Origin: Microbacterium azadirachtae
Lineage (GTDB): Bacteria > Actinomycetota > Actinomycetes > Actinomycetales > Microbacteriaceae
DNA: 64,000 bases
NCBI RefSeq assembly: GCF_000956505.1
Contig: NZ_JYIX01000038.1
Coordinates: 186,001 to 250,000 of the forward strand
Direction of reading: 5' to 3'
The translations under genes were made by a program, and so were the position numbers. Shown in pieces: positions 25,428 through 33,693 of this stretch. Under the pieces are notes generated by a model. The model was not told the origin of the DNA, made no database searches, and saw nothing but the letters and a program-made list of their open reading frames with translations. Position 1 is the stretch's first letter, and every line of letters begins with the position of its first letter.

Positions 25428-26008
25428 CTCTCATCACACTCATCCGCCACGGTCAGACCGATTGGAACCTGGAGGGCCGCATCCAGGGGTCCACCGACAT
25501 CCCTCTCAACGACACCGGCCGTGCGCAGGCGCGCCATGCCGCCGTGCAGCTCGCGGGCGTCGCCTTCGACCACGTCTATGCGAGCCCCCTCGGTCGCGCG
25601 CGGGAGACCGCGGAGATCATCGCCCGCGAACGGGGACTGTCCGCGCCGCTCGTCACTGTCGGGATGCGCGAGCACGAGTTCGGCGAGGCAGAAGGTCTGC
25701 TCTGGGACGAGTACCGGGAGCGGTTCGGGGCGAGAACCGACGACGTGCCGGGGGCGGAGACCGTGCAGCAGCTGACCGATCGCGCCCTCGCATCGCTCAC
25801 GCGGATCGACCTCGCGGCGCGGCGCCGCTCCGCGCCCCACGTGGAGTCGGTGCTCGTGTGCACCCACGGCGGCGTCATCCGTGCACTGCTCGAGCACGCC
25901 TCGGGGGGCACGCTGCCCGCGCCGGGAGAACGGCTCGGGAACGCGTCGGTGCACCGCTTCGCGATGGACGGCGGAGGCCTGCGCCTGCTCGACGCGGCCT
26001 CCGTCTGA
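25424..26008 (+). CDS. Histidine phosphatase family protein
   Basis: A 194-residue member of the phosphoglycerate-mutase-like histidine phosphatases. The catalytic motif is LIRHGQTDWN at residues 6-15, with the second conserved arginine in ASPLGRARETAEII, the acid in MREHEFGEAEG and the second histidine in VCTHGGVIRALLEH. Substrate unknown. The GTG start overlaps the sirtuin stop, so the two are a translationally coupled pair. Confidence 0.9.
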   Translation: MTLITLIRHGQTDWNLEGRIQGSTDIPLNDTGRAQARHAAVQLAGVAFDHVYASPLGRARETAEIIARERGLSAPLVTVGMREHEFGEAEGLLWDEYRERFGARTDDVPGAETVQQLTDRALASLTRIDLAARRRSAPHVESVLVCTHGGVIRALLEHASGGTLPAPGERLGNASVHRFAMDGGGLRLLDAASV

Positions 26009-26089
26009 GGCCCGCCCGCCGGGGCGGCGCTCGGGTCCGGAACACCCCCGGGCGTAGGATCGAAGACGCCGCCGATCCCGAGGAGAGCC

Positions 26090-27403
26090 GTGAATCCCGC
26101 CCCTGCACCGACTTGGCGGATGTGGCTGATCTGGATCGTGGGCGTGTCCGCCTACGTGCTGTCGATCACGAACCGGACCTCGCTGTCGGCGGTCGGCGTG
26201 GACGCCGCGCACCTCTTCCAGGCCGATGCGTCGACGCTGTCGCTCTTCGCCGTGCTGCAGCTCGCCGTGTACGGACTCATGCAGATCCCCGTCGGTCTGC
26301 TGCTGGACCGCTACGGATCCCGCCCGATCATGGTCGCGGGCATGCTCCTCATGGCGGTCGGCCAGCTCGTGATGGCCTTCGCGCCGAACGTGGGCGTCGC
26401 GATCGTCGCCCGCATGATCCTCGGAGCCGGCGACGCGGCGATCTTCCCCGGCGTCCTGCGCCTCGTGGCGATCTGGTTCCCGGCGCAGCGCGGTCCGCTG
26501 ATGGCCCAGCTGACCGGAATCGTCGGCCAGCTCGGGCAGCTGGTCGCGATCCTCCCCCTCCCCGTCCTGCTGCACTCGACGTCGTGGTCCGTCACCTTCG
26601 GGAGTCTGGCCGGGCTCGGCGTCCTGTTCACGGTGCTCGTCTTCGCACTGATCCGCAACCGCCCGCCCGACCTCACCGAGGATGTCTCGGTGAACACGGA
26701 CACCGGAGCGATCCGGGTCGTCACCTCCCAGGCGGATCTGCGCGTCACCCTGCGCGAGGCCCTCGCCCATCCCGGAACGCGACTCGGCTTCTGGACGCAC
26801 TTCACCACGCCCTTCGCCGGCACCGCCTTCATGATGCTCTGGGGCATCCCGTTCCTCACGAACGGAGAGGGGCTCTCGATCGGCGCCGCGTCTCTCGTGA
26901 CCACCGTCTACGTGCTGTTCGGGATCCTGTTCGGTCCCGTGCTGGGAACCCTCTCCGCCCGTCATCCGACCAGTCGCTCGCTCATGCTCGTCCTGCCGAC
27001 GATCGCCCTGCAGGTGATCGTCTGGCTCGCCGTGATCCTCTGGCCCGGTCAGGCGCCGCTCTGGCTGCTGATCCTGTTGGCGATCGCGCTCGCCACGGGC
27101 GGCCCGGCCTCGATGGTCGCGTTCGATCACGCGCGCACGCATAACCCGCAGCACCGGCTCAGCACGGCGACGGGTGTGGTCAACGGCGGCGGATTCCTGG
27201 CCGCGCTCATCGCGATCTTCCTGATCGGCCTCGCGCTCGACCTGCAGGGCGCCGGCACGCCGTCGACCTACACACTCGACGCATTCCGCTGGGCGTTCGT
27301 CACGCAGGTTCCGCTGTGGGTGCTCGGCACGGCCTTCATCATCCGCGAACGGCGCCTGACCCGGCGGGTGCTGGGCCTGGAGCGCCGCCCCCGGAACGAC
27401 TGA
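26090..27403 (+). CDS. MFS transporter
   Basis: A 437-residue major facilitator with about twelve membrane segments. The motif between helices 2 and 3 reads GLLLDRYGSRPIMVAG, close to the canonical MFS loop; a cytoplasmic central loop follows RNRPPDLTED. Substrate cannot be assigned; the general pattern is that of the anion:cation symporter or NarK-like group. The GTG at 26090 has a GGAG site upstream. A TAGGAT -10-like box lies about 30 bases further up. A perfect nine-base hairpin overlaps its stop. Confidence 0.87.
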   Translation: MNPAPAPTWRMWLIWIVGVSAYVLSITNRTSLSAVGVDAAHLFQADASTLSLFAVLQLAVYGLMQIPVGLLLDRYGSRPIMVAGMLLMAVGQLVMAFAPNVGVAIVARMILGAGDAAIFPGVLRLVAIWFPAQRGPLMAQLTGIVGQLGQLVAILPLPVLLHSTSWSVTFGSLAGLGVLFTVLVFALIRNRPPDLTEDVSVNTDTGAIRVVTSQADLRVTLREALAHPGTRLGFWTHFTTPFAGTAFMMLWGIPFLTNGEGLSIGAASLVTTVYVLFGILFGPVLGTLSARHPTSRSLMLVLPTIALQVIVWLAVILWPGQAPLWLLILLAIALATGGPASMVAFDHARTHNPQHRLSTATGVVNGGGFLAALIAIFLIGLALDLQGAGTPSTYTLDAFRWAFVTQVPLWVLGTAFIIRERRLTRRVLGLERRPRND

Positions 27404-27429
27404 TCGCGCCGCCCGCAGACGGCGCGATC
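27402..27429. terminator. Bidirectional terminator hairpin
   Basis: Perfect nine-base arms GATCGCGCC and GGCGCGATC around a ten-base loop; the left arm includes the last bases of the MFS stop codon. It sits between convergent MFS and E2 genes. Confidence 0.7.
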
Positions 27430-27437
27430 GGCACGTC

Positions 27438-28826
27438 TCAGCCGAGCAGCATCGCGCGGCCGGGTTCCTGCAGCACGTCGGCCACCGCCTTCAGGAACTG
27501 CGCCCCCTCGGCGCCGTCCACGATCCTGTGATCGAACGAGAGGCTGAGCGTCATGATGTCGCGCAGCGCGATCTCGCCCTTGTACTCCCAGGGCAGGCGC
27601 CGCACGGCGCCGAGCGCGAGGATCCCGGTCTGCCCCGGAGGCAGGATCGGAGTGCCCGCGTCGATGCCGAACACGCCGATGTTCGTGAGCGAGAACGTGC
27701 CGCCGGCGAGGTCCGCGGGCGGGGTCTTGCCGCCCCGGGCCGTGCGCGTGAGCTCGGCGACCGCGGCGGCGAGCTCGCCGAGCGGCATCCGCTCCGCGTC
27801 GCGGATGATCGGGACGATCAGCCCGCGATCCGTGGCCGCGGCGATGCCGAGATCGACGAAGTGCTGCTGCACGATCTCGCCCGCGTCGCCATCCCATCGA
27901 GCGTTGAGCCCCGGGAATGCGGCGAGGGCCAGGCACACCGCCTTCGCGACGACGGTGAGCACGCCGATGCGCGGGGCGTCGGGCTTGGCACTCGCGCGCA
28001 GCGAGGCGATGAGCTCACTCGTCGCTGTCACGTCGACCGTGTGGAAGGTGGTCACGTGCGGTGCGGTGAACGCGCTCCGCACCATCGCCTCCGCCGTGTG
28101 CTTGCGCACCCCGCGGACCGGGATCCGGGTGGTCGCCCGCTCCCCCGCCGGGCGCCTGGCACCGGCGGCAGAGGCGGGTGCGGGGATCGTCTCGGTCGCC
28201 ACGCCGGCACCCCGCTGCACGAGGCGCTCGCGGTAGGCGTCGACGTCTGCGCGGGTGATCACCCGGTCTCCGAGCTCGGCCGCGACGAGCACGAGGTCCA
28301 CGCCCAGTCCCTTCGCGTAGGCGCGGACGGGCGGCGTGGAACGAGGGCGCTCCCCGCGCACAGGCGGTGCCGGCACCACCGCGATGTCGTCATGGGGCGC
28401 AGCGACGCGCACGTCGACGTCTGCGACGACCGCGGTCGTCGCCGCGACGGATCCCGCTCTCGCACGACGTGCGCGACGCTGCGGCCGGCCGCTCGACGGC
28501 GCGGCGCCATAGCCCACGAGGTTCGGTCCGGAGCCCTCCTCGACCTCGGCGACCGCGGCGGGGGCTTCCGGCTCCAGCGCCTCCTGTCCCTCGATCTCGA
28601 AGCCCACGAGCGGCGCGCCCACGAGGACGACGTCCCCTGCGGCGGCGTGCAGCGTCGTGATCAGGCCCGCGTGCGGCGAGGGCAGTTCGACGATCGCCTT
28701 GGCGGTCTCCACCTCGGCGAGCGTCTGGTTCAGGGTGACCGTGTCGCCTTCGGCGACCAGCCACTGCACGATCTCCGCCTCGGTGAGACCCTCACCGAGA
28801 TCCGGAAGGAGGAATTCCTGCTTCAT
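27438..28826 (-). CDS. bkdC: 2-oxoacid dehydrogenase E2 (dihydrolipoamide acyltransferase)
   Basis: A 462-residue E2 chain with one lipoyl domain (residues 1-78; lipoyl lysine K43 in VETAKAIVEL), a linker, a peripheral-subunit-binding domain around PPVRAYAKGLGVDL...VITRADVDAYRE, a second linker, and a C-terminal catalytic domain. The active site is SLSFDHRIVDGAEGAQF (H433, D437). It transfers the acyl group from E1 to CoA. It overlaps E1beta by four bases (ATGA) and ends the operon. The Lrp/AsnC regulator nearby favours a branched-chain rather than pyruvate enzyme, but substrate is inferred. Confidence 0.9.
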   Translation of the reverse strand: MKQEFLLPDLGEGLTEAEIVQWLVAEGDTVTLNQTLAEVETAKAIVELPSPHAGLITTLHAAAGDVVLVGAPLVGFEIEGQEALEPEAPAAVAEVEEGSGPNLVGYGAAPSSGRPQRRARRARAGSVAATTAVVADVDVRVAAPHDDIAVVPAPPVRGERPRSTPPVRAYAKGLGVDLVLVAAELGDRVITRADVDAYRERLVQRGAGVATETIPAPASAAGARRPAGERATTRIPVRGVRKHTAEAMVRSAFTAPHVTTFHTVDVTATSELIASLRASAKPDAPRIGVLTVVAKAVCLALAAFPGLNARWDGDAGEIVQQHFVDLGIAAATDRGLIVPIIRDAERMPLGELAAAVAELTRTARGGKTPPADLAGGTFSLTNIGVFGIDAGTPILPPGQTGILALGAVRRLPWEYKGEIALRDIMTLSLSFDHRIVDGAEGAQFLKAVADVLQEPGRAMLLG

Positions 28827-29833
28827 CGGTCGACCCCCTCCAGCAGTTGCTCGTCATCGCAGACGCGGTCGACCGCGTCGAGGATCCGGTCCAGGTCCGG
28901 CAGGTGGAACTTCTCCAGCTTCGCGGGCGGATACGGGATGTCGTGGCCCGTGACGCGCAAGGGCGCCGCTTCGAGCCAGGTGAAGCACTTCTCGGTGATG
29001 CTCGCGATGACCTCGGCCGCGACACCGGCCTCGCGGGCCGCTTCGTGCGCGACGACCACCCGCCCGGTCCGGCGCACCGACGCGCAGACGGTGCCGTAGT
29101 CGATCGGCGAGAGCGAGCGCAGATCGATCACCTCGAGCGACCTGCCCTCCGCTTCGGCGGCCTCGGCGGCCTCGAGGGCGGTGCGCACCATGGCGCCGTA
29201 GGTCACGATCGTGGCGTCCGTGCCCTCGCGGACCACACGGGCGAGGCCCATCGGCGCCGCGTCCGCGAGCGGGGTCTCCAGATCGACCTCGCCCTTGGCG
29301 TGGTACAGCCGCTTGGGCTCGAAGAAGATCACGGGGTCGTCGCTCGCGATGGCCTGACGCAGGCACGTGTACGCGTCCTGCGGGTTGGAGACCGCGATCA
29401 CGCGGAGTCCCGCGGTGTGCACGAAGTACGCCTCCGGCGACTCGGAGTGATGTTCGGCCGCGCCGATGCCGCCGCCCCAGGGGATGCGGATCGTGATCGG
29501 CATGGGGACGGTGCCCTGGGTGCGATAGTGCAGCTTCGCGACCTGCGAGACGATCTGGTCGAACGCGGGGTACACGAATCCGTCGAACTGGATCTCGACC
29601 ACCGGCCGGTATCCGCGCATCGCGAGGCCGACGGCGGTGCCGACGATTCCCGACTCCGCGAGCGGGGTGTCGATGACCCGCTCCGCGCCGAACTCGTCCA
29701 GGAGCCCGTCGGTGATGCGGAACACGCCGCCGAGCTTGCCGATGTCCTCGCCGAGCAGGAGGACCTTCGGGTCGTCCGCCAGCGACTGCTTGAGGGCCGC
29801 GCCGAGCGCCTTGCCCATCGTCATCTGCGCCAT
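28823..29833 (-). CDS. bkdB: 2-oxoacid dehydrogenase E1 beta subunit
   Basis: A 336-residue beta chain of an alpha2-beta2 E1. Conserved blocks are LLGEDIGKLGGVFRITDGL, DTPLAESGIVGTAVGLAM, QFDGFVYPAFDQI, RIPWGGGIGAAEHHSESPEAYF and EVIDLRSLSPID. With E1alpha it decarboxylates a 2-oxoacid using thiamine diphosphate and reductively acylates E2. It is separated from E1alpha by one base and overlaps E2. The operon order alpha-beta-E2 matches mycobacterial bkdABC. Confidence 0.92.
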   Translation of the reverse strand: MAQMTMGKALGAALKQSLADDPKVLLLGEDIGKLGGVFRITDGLLDEFGAERVIDTPLAESGIVGTAVGLAMRGYRPVVEIQFDGFVYPAFDQIVSQVAKLHYRTQGTVPMPITIRIPWGGGIGAAEHHSESPEAYFVHTAGLRVIAVSNPQDAYTCLRQAIASDDPVIFFEPKRLYHAKGEVDLETPLADAAPMGLARVVREGTDATIVTYGAMVRTALEAAEAAEAEGRSLEVIDLRSLSPIDYGTVCASVRRTGRVVVAHEAAREAGVAAEVIASITEKCFTWLEAAPLRVTGHDIPYPPAKLEKFHLPDLDRILDAVDRVCDDEQLLEGVDR

Positions 29834-29834
29834 G

Positions 29835-30944
29835 TCACGCCTCCGCGAGGGTCGCGAGGTAGCGGGCGTAGTCGGCGCGCTCCTCGTCGATCCCGGTGTG
29901 CGGCTCGGCGTACACGCCGTCGAACACCGCGAGCGGTCCGCGCGTGGTGAGACTGAGGCACGCGGCCCGCATCTGCATGGCCGCCTCGTCGGCCTCCGCC
30001 GCGAAGCCGGCGGCGATCTCGTCGGTGAGCGCGCCCTCGGCGCGCAACAGCGCCTCGACCCGCGCGAGCGGATCCTTGCCGCGCCAGTACTCTAGCTCCG
30101 CAGGATCCCGGTAGCGCGTGGGGTCATCGGCGGTCGTGTGCGGGCCCATGCGGTAGGTGACGAGTTCGAGGAATGCCGGAGATCCGCCACGGGCCTGCTC
30201 GAGGGCCCAGCGCGTCGCTGCGAACACCGCGAGCACGTCGTTGCCGTCCACGCGCATGCTGGGGATGCCGAAGCCGGGGGCGCGCCCCGCGATCGGATGC
30301 TGCGACTGCACGGCCACGGGCTCGGAGATCGCCCAGTGGTTGTTCTGGCAGATGAAGACGACCGGGGCGCGGTACGAGGAGGCGAAGATCATGGCCTCGT
30401 TCACATCGCCCTGGCTCGTGGCGCCGTCGCCGAAGTAGGTGACCGCGACCTGGTCGGAGCCGTCGTGAAGGATGCCGAGCGCGTAGCCGACCGCGTGCAG
30501 CGTCTGCGCGCCGATGATGATCTGCAGCGGAGCCATGTGCATCACGGCGGGGTCGTACGCGGCCCCCTCTTCGCCGCGCCACATGCGGACGTAGTCGCCG
30601 GGCTGCGCGCCGCGCGCCAGCATCACGCCGGTCTCGCGGTAGCTCGGGAAGACGACGTCATCGCTGTTGAGCGCGCGGCCGGAGCCGATCTGCGCGGCCT
30701 CCTGCCCCTGGCACGGGGCCCACAGACCGAGCTGGCCCTGGCGCTGCAGCGCCACGCCCTCACTGTCGAGCCGGCGCAGGACGATCATGTCGCGCAGCAG
30801 CGAGAGCAGCTGGTCGGACGTGACATCGGCGACGTAGGGGGTGAGACGCGTGTCGTTGCGGCGCCGACCGTGGGCGTCGATGAGGCCGGCGGGCTCGTCG
30901 AGCCCGATGCCGGTCACGGTGATCGGATCAAGGTGGGTTGACAT
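29835..30944 (-). CDS. bkdA: 2-oxoacid dehydrogenase E1 alpha subunit
   Basis: A 369-residue E1alpha with the thiamine-diphosphate motif GDGATSQGDVNEAMIFAS ending at NNHWAIS, the preceding PCQGQEAAQIGSG and FPSYRETGVMLARG blocks, and the phosphorylation-loop-like YRMGPHTTADDPTRYR. No E3 gene is in the operon. The ATG at 30944 has a strong GAGGAGG seven bases upstream and a recognisable promoter about 60 bases up. The likely substrates are branched-chain 2-oxoacids, which feed branched fatty acid synthesis in this lineage; that is inference. Confidence 0.92.
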   Translation of the reverse strand: MSTHLDPITVTGIGLDEPAGLIDAHGRRRNDTRLTPYVADVTSDQLLSLLRDMIVLRRLDSEGVALQRQGQLGLWAPCQGQEAAQIGSGRALNSDDVVFPSYRETGVMLARGAQPGDYVRMWRGEEGAAYDPAVMHMAPLQIIIGAQTLHAVGYALGILHDGSDQVAVTYFGDGATSQGDVNEAMIFASSYRAPVVFICQNNHWAISEPVAVQSQHPIAGRAPGFGIPSMRVDGNDVLAVFAATRWALEQARGGSPAFLELVTYRMGPHTTADDPTRYRDPAELEYWRGKDPLARVEALLRAEGALTDEIAAGFAAEADEAAMQMRAACLSLTTRGPLAVFDGVYAEPHTGIDEERADYARYLATLAEA

Positions 30945-31006
30945 CTTCGTCCTCCTCAGTGGACCCGCCCTCGTGGGGAGGATCCGGTGCGTCTTCGCTT
31001 GCCTTG

Positions 31007-31035
31007 AGCGTACGACCGCTTCACACGTCGCTCAA
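31007..31035 (-). promoter_or_regulatory. Promoter of the bkd operon
   Basis: On the minus strand TTGAGC (31035-31030) and TACGCT (31012-31007) are spaced by 17 bases, giving a start near 31000 and a leader of about 56 bases with a consensus ribosome site. This is one of the few places in the window with a recognisable -35. Confidence 0.55.
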
Positions 31036-31055
31036 GCAACCGGCAGCACCCTGAG

Positions 31056-31105
31056 CATGTTGCCAACTAATGCCCTCTATCAGACTGCTAGCCTTTGGCA
31101 ACATG
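31056..31105. promoter_or_regulatory. Perfect inverted repeat, candidate Lrp/AsnC operator
   Basis: CATGTTGCCAA (31056-31066) is repeated in inverted orientation as TTGGCAACATG (31095-31105), spacer 28 bases. The right arm contains the regulator's own ATG (31103-31105) and lies just past its TAGCCT -10 box (31089-31094). The left arm is about 20 bases upstream of the bkd -35. The placement suits simultaneous autoregulation and control of bkd by a multimeric Lrp-type protein. Confidence 0.65.
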
Positions 31106-31588
31106 GCAACCCTTGATCGCACCGATCTCGACATCCTCGAGATGCTCTCGGCCGACCCGCGCACGACGGTGGTCGCGATGGCCGAGAAGCTCCGGCTCTC
31201 CCGCAACACGATCCAGGCTCGCCTGGCCCGGCTGGACCAGACCGGGGTGTTCCTGCCCTATGAGCGCGCCTTCTCCCCCGCGGTGCTCGGCTACCCGCTG
31301 CAGGCCTTCGTGAGCATCGGCGTCCGTCAGACCGAGCTGCCCCGGATCATCGCCGAGCTGGCGCGGGTGCCGGAGGTGGTGCAGGCGCACGGCCTGAGCG
31401 GCTCGATCGATCTGCTCGCACTCGTCGCCTGCCGCGACGCGCGCCATCTCTTCGACACCGACGCCCGTATTCTCTCGATCGATGGCGTCGAGCGGACGGA
31501 GACGTCGCTCGCGATGGGCGAGGTCATCCCCTTCAGGGTCGGCGGTCTTATGGGGCTGGCACGGCGAGAGGCCGGAGGAACCGCCTGA
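31103..31588 (+). CDS. Lrp/AsnC family transcriptional regulator
   Basis: A 161-residue Lrp/AsnC protein: N-terminal winged helix (LDILEMLSADPRTTVVAMAEKLRLSRNTIQARLARLDQ) and C-terminal RAM/AsnC ligand domain (LQAFVSIGVRQTELPRIIAELARVPEVVQAHGLSG, with the ATG-like glycine turn). It is divergent from bkdABC, so it most likely senses branched-chain amino acids or ketoacids and controls that operon; this is inferred from position and the family. I start at ATG 31103; the TAGCCT box is eight bases upstream and there is no ribosome site, so the message is probably leaderless. Its 3' end overlaps the convergent hydrolase gene by 41 bases. Confidence 0.9.
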   Translation: MATLDRTDLDILEMLSADPRTTVVAMAEKLRLSRNTIQARLARLDQTGVFLPYERAFSPAVLGYPLQAFVSIGVRQTELPRIIAELARVPEVVQAHGLSGSIDLLALVACRDARHLFDTDARILSIDGVERTETSLAMGEVIPFRVGGLMGLARREAGGTA

Positions 31589-32447
31589 TCGTGCCCGCCG
31601 CTTCGGCCGGGGTCTCGTAGTGGATCAGGTGGCCGACGTGCGCGATCTCGACGAGCTCGGCGTCGGGGAACAGCGGCGCGAGCGCCCGCTCCGCCTCGAT
31701 CGGGGTGATGTCGTCGCGCTGCGCGGCCACCAGCAGGGTCGGAACCGTGATGCGCGGGGCGTACTCGCGGACGTCGTGCGAGACGCTCGTGCGGAACGCC
31801 TGGCTGAGCACGTCGCGATCCGAGAACCGCGAGAAGTAGGTGTCGTGCTGATCGTGCACGAACCGGCGCAGTTCGGGATCCCGCGTCTTCGCCATCGCGA
31901 TGCTCATCCCGCGCACGATGACCCTGTTCCGCAGGAGCTCCGTGCCGAGGGCTTCGGGAAGCCGCGCGCCGAGAGCGTAGTAGAGCATCGCGAGACGGGT
32001 CAGCACGGCCTTGGGGCCCTCCAGCGCCGGCGCCCCGATCGGGTTGACCAGGATCAGCCGCGGCGTCTCCAGCCCGCCGGCGACGGCAGCCGAGGCCACG
32101 ATCGAGCCGAACGAATGGCCCAGGATCACGGCCCCCGGGGCGACAGCCGCGGAGAACTCCGTGAGCCACTGCGCGTAGGCCTCGATGTCGTGCACGCGGC
32201 CGGGAAGCGGCGTCGTCTCACCGAACCCGGGGAGGTCGGGCATGATCACGCGCACTCCTGGCAGATGCGCGACCACGGGCTCCAGCCCGTGGTGCTCGCC
32301 TCGGAACCCGTGCACCGCGAGCACGGTGAGTTCCGCATCATCGGGGCCGTAGACCCAGTACGCCGTGCGCCCGCCGAGGATTTCCGCCTCCTGGCGTCGC
32401 ACCGGGATGCGATCCAGACGTGCGGCATAGGGAGAGGGCGCGGGCAT
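31548..32447 (-). CDS. Alpha/beta hydrolase
   Basis: A 299-residue alpha/beta hydrolase. The oxyanion region is VHGFRGEHHGL, the nucleophile elbow ILGHSFGSIVA provides serine, and the catalytic histidine is in VEIAHVGHLIHYETP. A lid region lies between about residues 140 and 225. Substrate unknown. The ATG at 32447 is six bases after TAGACT on the minus strand, so the transcript is probably leaderless. It forms a close divergent pair with the exonuclease gene. Confidence 0.88.
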   Translation of the reverse strand: MPAPSPYAARLDRIPVRRQEAEILGGRTAYWVYGPDDAELTVLAVHGFRGEHHGLEPVVAHLPGVRVIMPDLPGFGETTPLPGRVHDIEAYAQWLTEFSAAVAPGAVILGHSFGSIVASAAVAGGLETPRLILVNPIGAPALEGPKAVLTRLAMLYYALGARLPEALGTELLRNRVIVRGMSIAMAKTRDPELRRFVHDQHDTYFSRFSDRDVLSQAFRTSVSHDVREYAPRITVPTLLVAAQRDDITPIEAERALAPLFPDAELVEIAHVGHLIHYETPAEAAGTIRRFLRPLAVPAP

Positions 32448-32453
32448 GCTTCG

Positions 32454-32459
32454 AGTCTA
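32454..32459 (-). promoter_or_regulatory. -10 box (TAGACT), leaderless start of the alpha/beta hydrolase gene
   Basis: Six bases separate it from the ATG at 32447. It faces the exonuclease promoter across about 66 bases. Confidence 0.6.
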
Positions 32460-32525
32460 CGGGCGCGAACGACGCCGCCTGAGCGCACTGCCGCGCGCCG
32501 GAACCGGGATGTCGGGCCCTCGCCC

Positions 32526-32531
32526 TACGGT
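32526..32531 (+). promoter_or_regulatory. -10 box (TACGGT), leaderless start of the exonuclease gene
   Basis: Six bases separate it from the ATG at 32538. Confidence 0.6.
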
Positions 32532-32537
32532 GGCGTC

Positions 32538-33284
32538 ATGACCGATTCGACGCCGTTGCCGCCCTGGTTGACCCGCGTCGGAGTGTTCGACCTGGAGACC
32601 ACGGGGATCGACGTCACGCGGGACCGCGTCGTCACCGCGCACGTCGGCGTGCTGGACCACCACGGCGCCGAGATCGCGGCGCGCACCTGGCTGGCCGATC
32701 CCGGAATCCCCATCCCCGCCGGCGCCACCGCGATCCACGGCATCACCTCCGAACGCGCGCACCGAGACGGCACCCCTGCCGCCCAGGTCATCGCGGGCGT
32801 CGTGGCCGCCCTCAGTTCCCTCCTCGACCAGGGCGTGCCCGTCGTGGCGTACAACGCCGCGTTCGACTTCTCCCTCCTCGCGCACGAGGCGCGACGACAC
32901 AGGATCGCACCGCTGGAGAACCCCTCTCCGGTGATCGATCCGCTGATCATCGACAAGACCTACGACCGGTACCGCCCCGGCAAGAGGACGCTGGAGATCG
33001 TCGCCGCGCACTACGGGGTCGATCTGACCGGCGCGCACGACGCCTCGGCCGACGCCGTCGCGGCGGGCCGGGTCGCTCAGGCCCTGGCCCAGCGCTTCCC
33101 GCTGCCCCCGAGCGCCGGAGAGCTGCACACCCGCCAGATCGGCTGGGCTCGAGCGCAGGCTGCGAGCCTGACCGACTACTTCGTGCGGATCGGCCGGATC
33201 GAGCCGACCGAGCGCGTGGACGGCCGCTGGCCGGTCCGCGACGGCGATCCCGCCCGGCAGAACGCCCCTCTCGGATCCTTCTGA
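32538..33284 (+). CDS. DEDDh 3'-5' exonuclease (DnaQ-like)
   Basis: A 248-residue exonuclease of the DnaQ fold: ExoI VFDLETTGID (D18, E20), ExoII YNAAFDFSLLAHEARR (aspartate after NAAF), and ExoIII HDASADAVAAGRVAQ (histidine and aspartate of the DEDDh type). A C-terminal region with ELHTRQIGWARAQAASL is typical of actinobacterial proteins annotated as epsilon-like 3'-5' exonucleases. It is not fused to a polymerase domain; a role in repair or RNA/DNA turnover is inferred. Confidence 0.9.
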   Translation: MTDSTPLPPWLTRVGVFDLETTGIDVTRDRVVTAHVGVLDHHGAEIAARTWLADPGIPIPAGATAIHGITSERAHRDGTPAAQVIAGVVAALSSLLDQGVPVVAYNAAFDFSLLAHEARRHRIAPLENPSPVIDPLIIDKTYDRYRPGKRTLEIVAAHYGVDLTGAHDASADAVAAGRVAQALAQRFPLPPSAGELHTRQIGWARAQAASLTDYFVRIGRIEPTERVDGRWPVRDGDPARQNAPLGSF

Positions 33285-33313
33285 CGACGGATCCGGATCC
33301 GGACCGGACGGCG

Positions 33314-33319
33314 TAGCCT
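33314..33319 (+). promoter_or_regulatory. -10 box (TAGCCT), leaderless start of the 97-residue protein gene
   Basis: Exactly six bases (GCAGGG) separate it from the ATG at 33326. Confidence 0.55.
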
Positions 33320-33325
33320 GCAGGG

Positions 33326-33619
33326 ATGAGAGAGACCCTGAACGCCGTGCTGGGCTGGGGCACGATCGCCCTGCCGGTCGCGCTCGGGCTCTATGTCCTG
33401 GGCTATGCCGCTTGGACGCTCTCTCATCGCCGGCCGCTCGAGAAGCGTTACGCCGGCGCCGGAGGAGGAATCGGCGGCGCGTTCGACAGCGTGTTCGCCC
33501 CCTCGTCGCTGGAGGCCGAGGCCGAACGCGACCGGCAGACCCGGCGGACCGCTCCGGCGCCCTCGCCCGGCGACCCGCCCTGGGGAATCGACGGGGACAG
33601 GATCCGGATCGACCTCTGA
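33326..33619 (+). CDS. Small single-span membrane protein, function unknown
   Basis: A 97-residue protein that I do not recognise. It has one N-terminal membrane helix (GWGTIALPVALGLYVLGYAAWTL, about residues 10-32), a basic HRRPLEKRYAG stretch, then a polar, Pro-rich tail ending PWGIDGDRIRIDL. The topology suggests the tail is cytoplasmic by the positive-inside rule. The defined promoter spacing and the regular third-position G/C bias support it as a real gene. It is co-oriented with the exonuclease gene, 41 bases after its stop. Confidence 0.6.
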   Translation: MRETLNAVLGWGTIALPVALGLYVLGYAAWTLSHRRPLEKRYAGAGGGIGGAFDSVFAPSSLEAEAERDRQTRRTAPAPSPGDPPWGIDGDRIRIDL

Positions 33620-33653
33620 GCGGCACGCTCTGCACCATCACGCGGGTGCGCGG

Positions 33654-33659
33654 TAAAAT
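33654..33659 (+). promoter_or_regulatory. -10 box (TAAAAT) for the small gene at 33694
   Basis: TAAAAT is the closest match to TATAAT in this part of the window; a start near 33666 would give a 28-base leader carrying GGAGGGAGA. Confidence 0.55.
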
Positions 33660-33693
33660 GGACGGTTACCCGATGGAGGGAGACCCGATCGCC

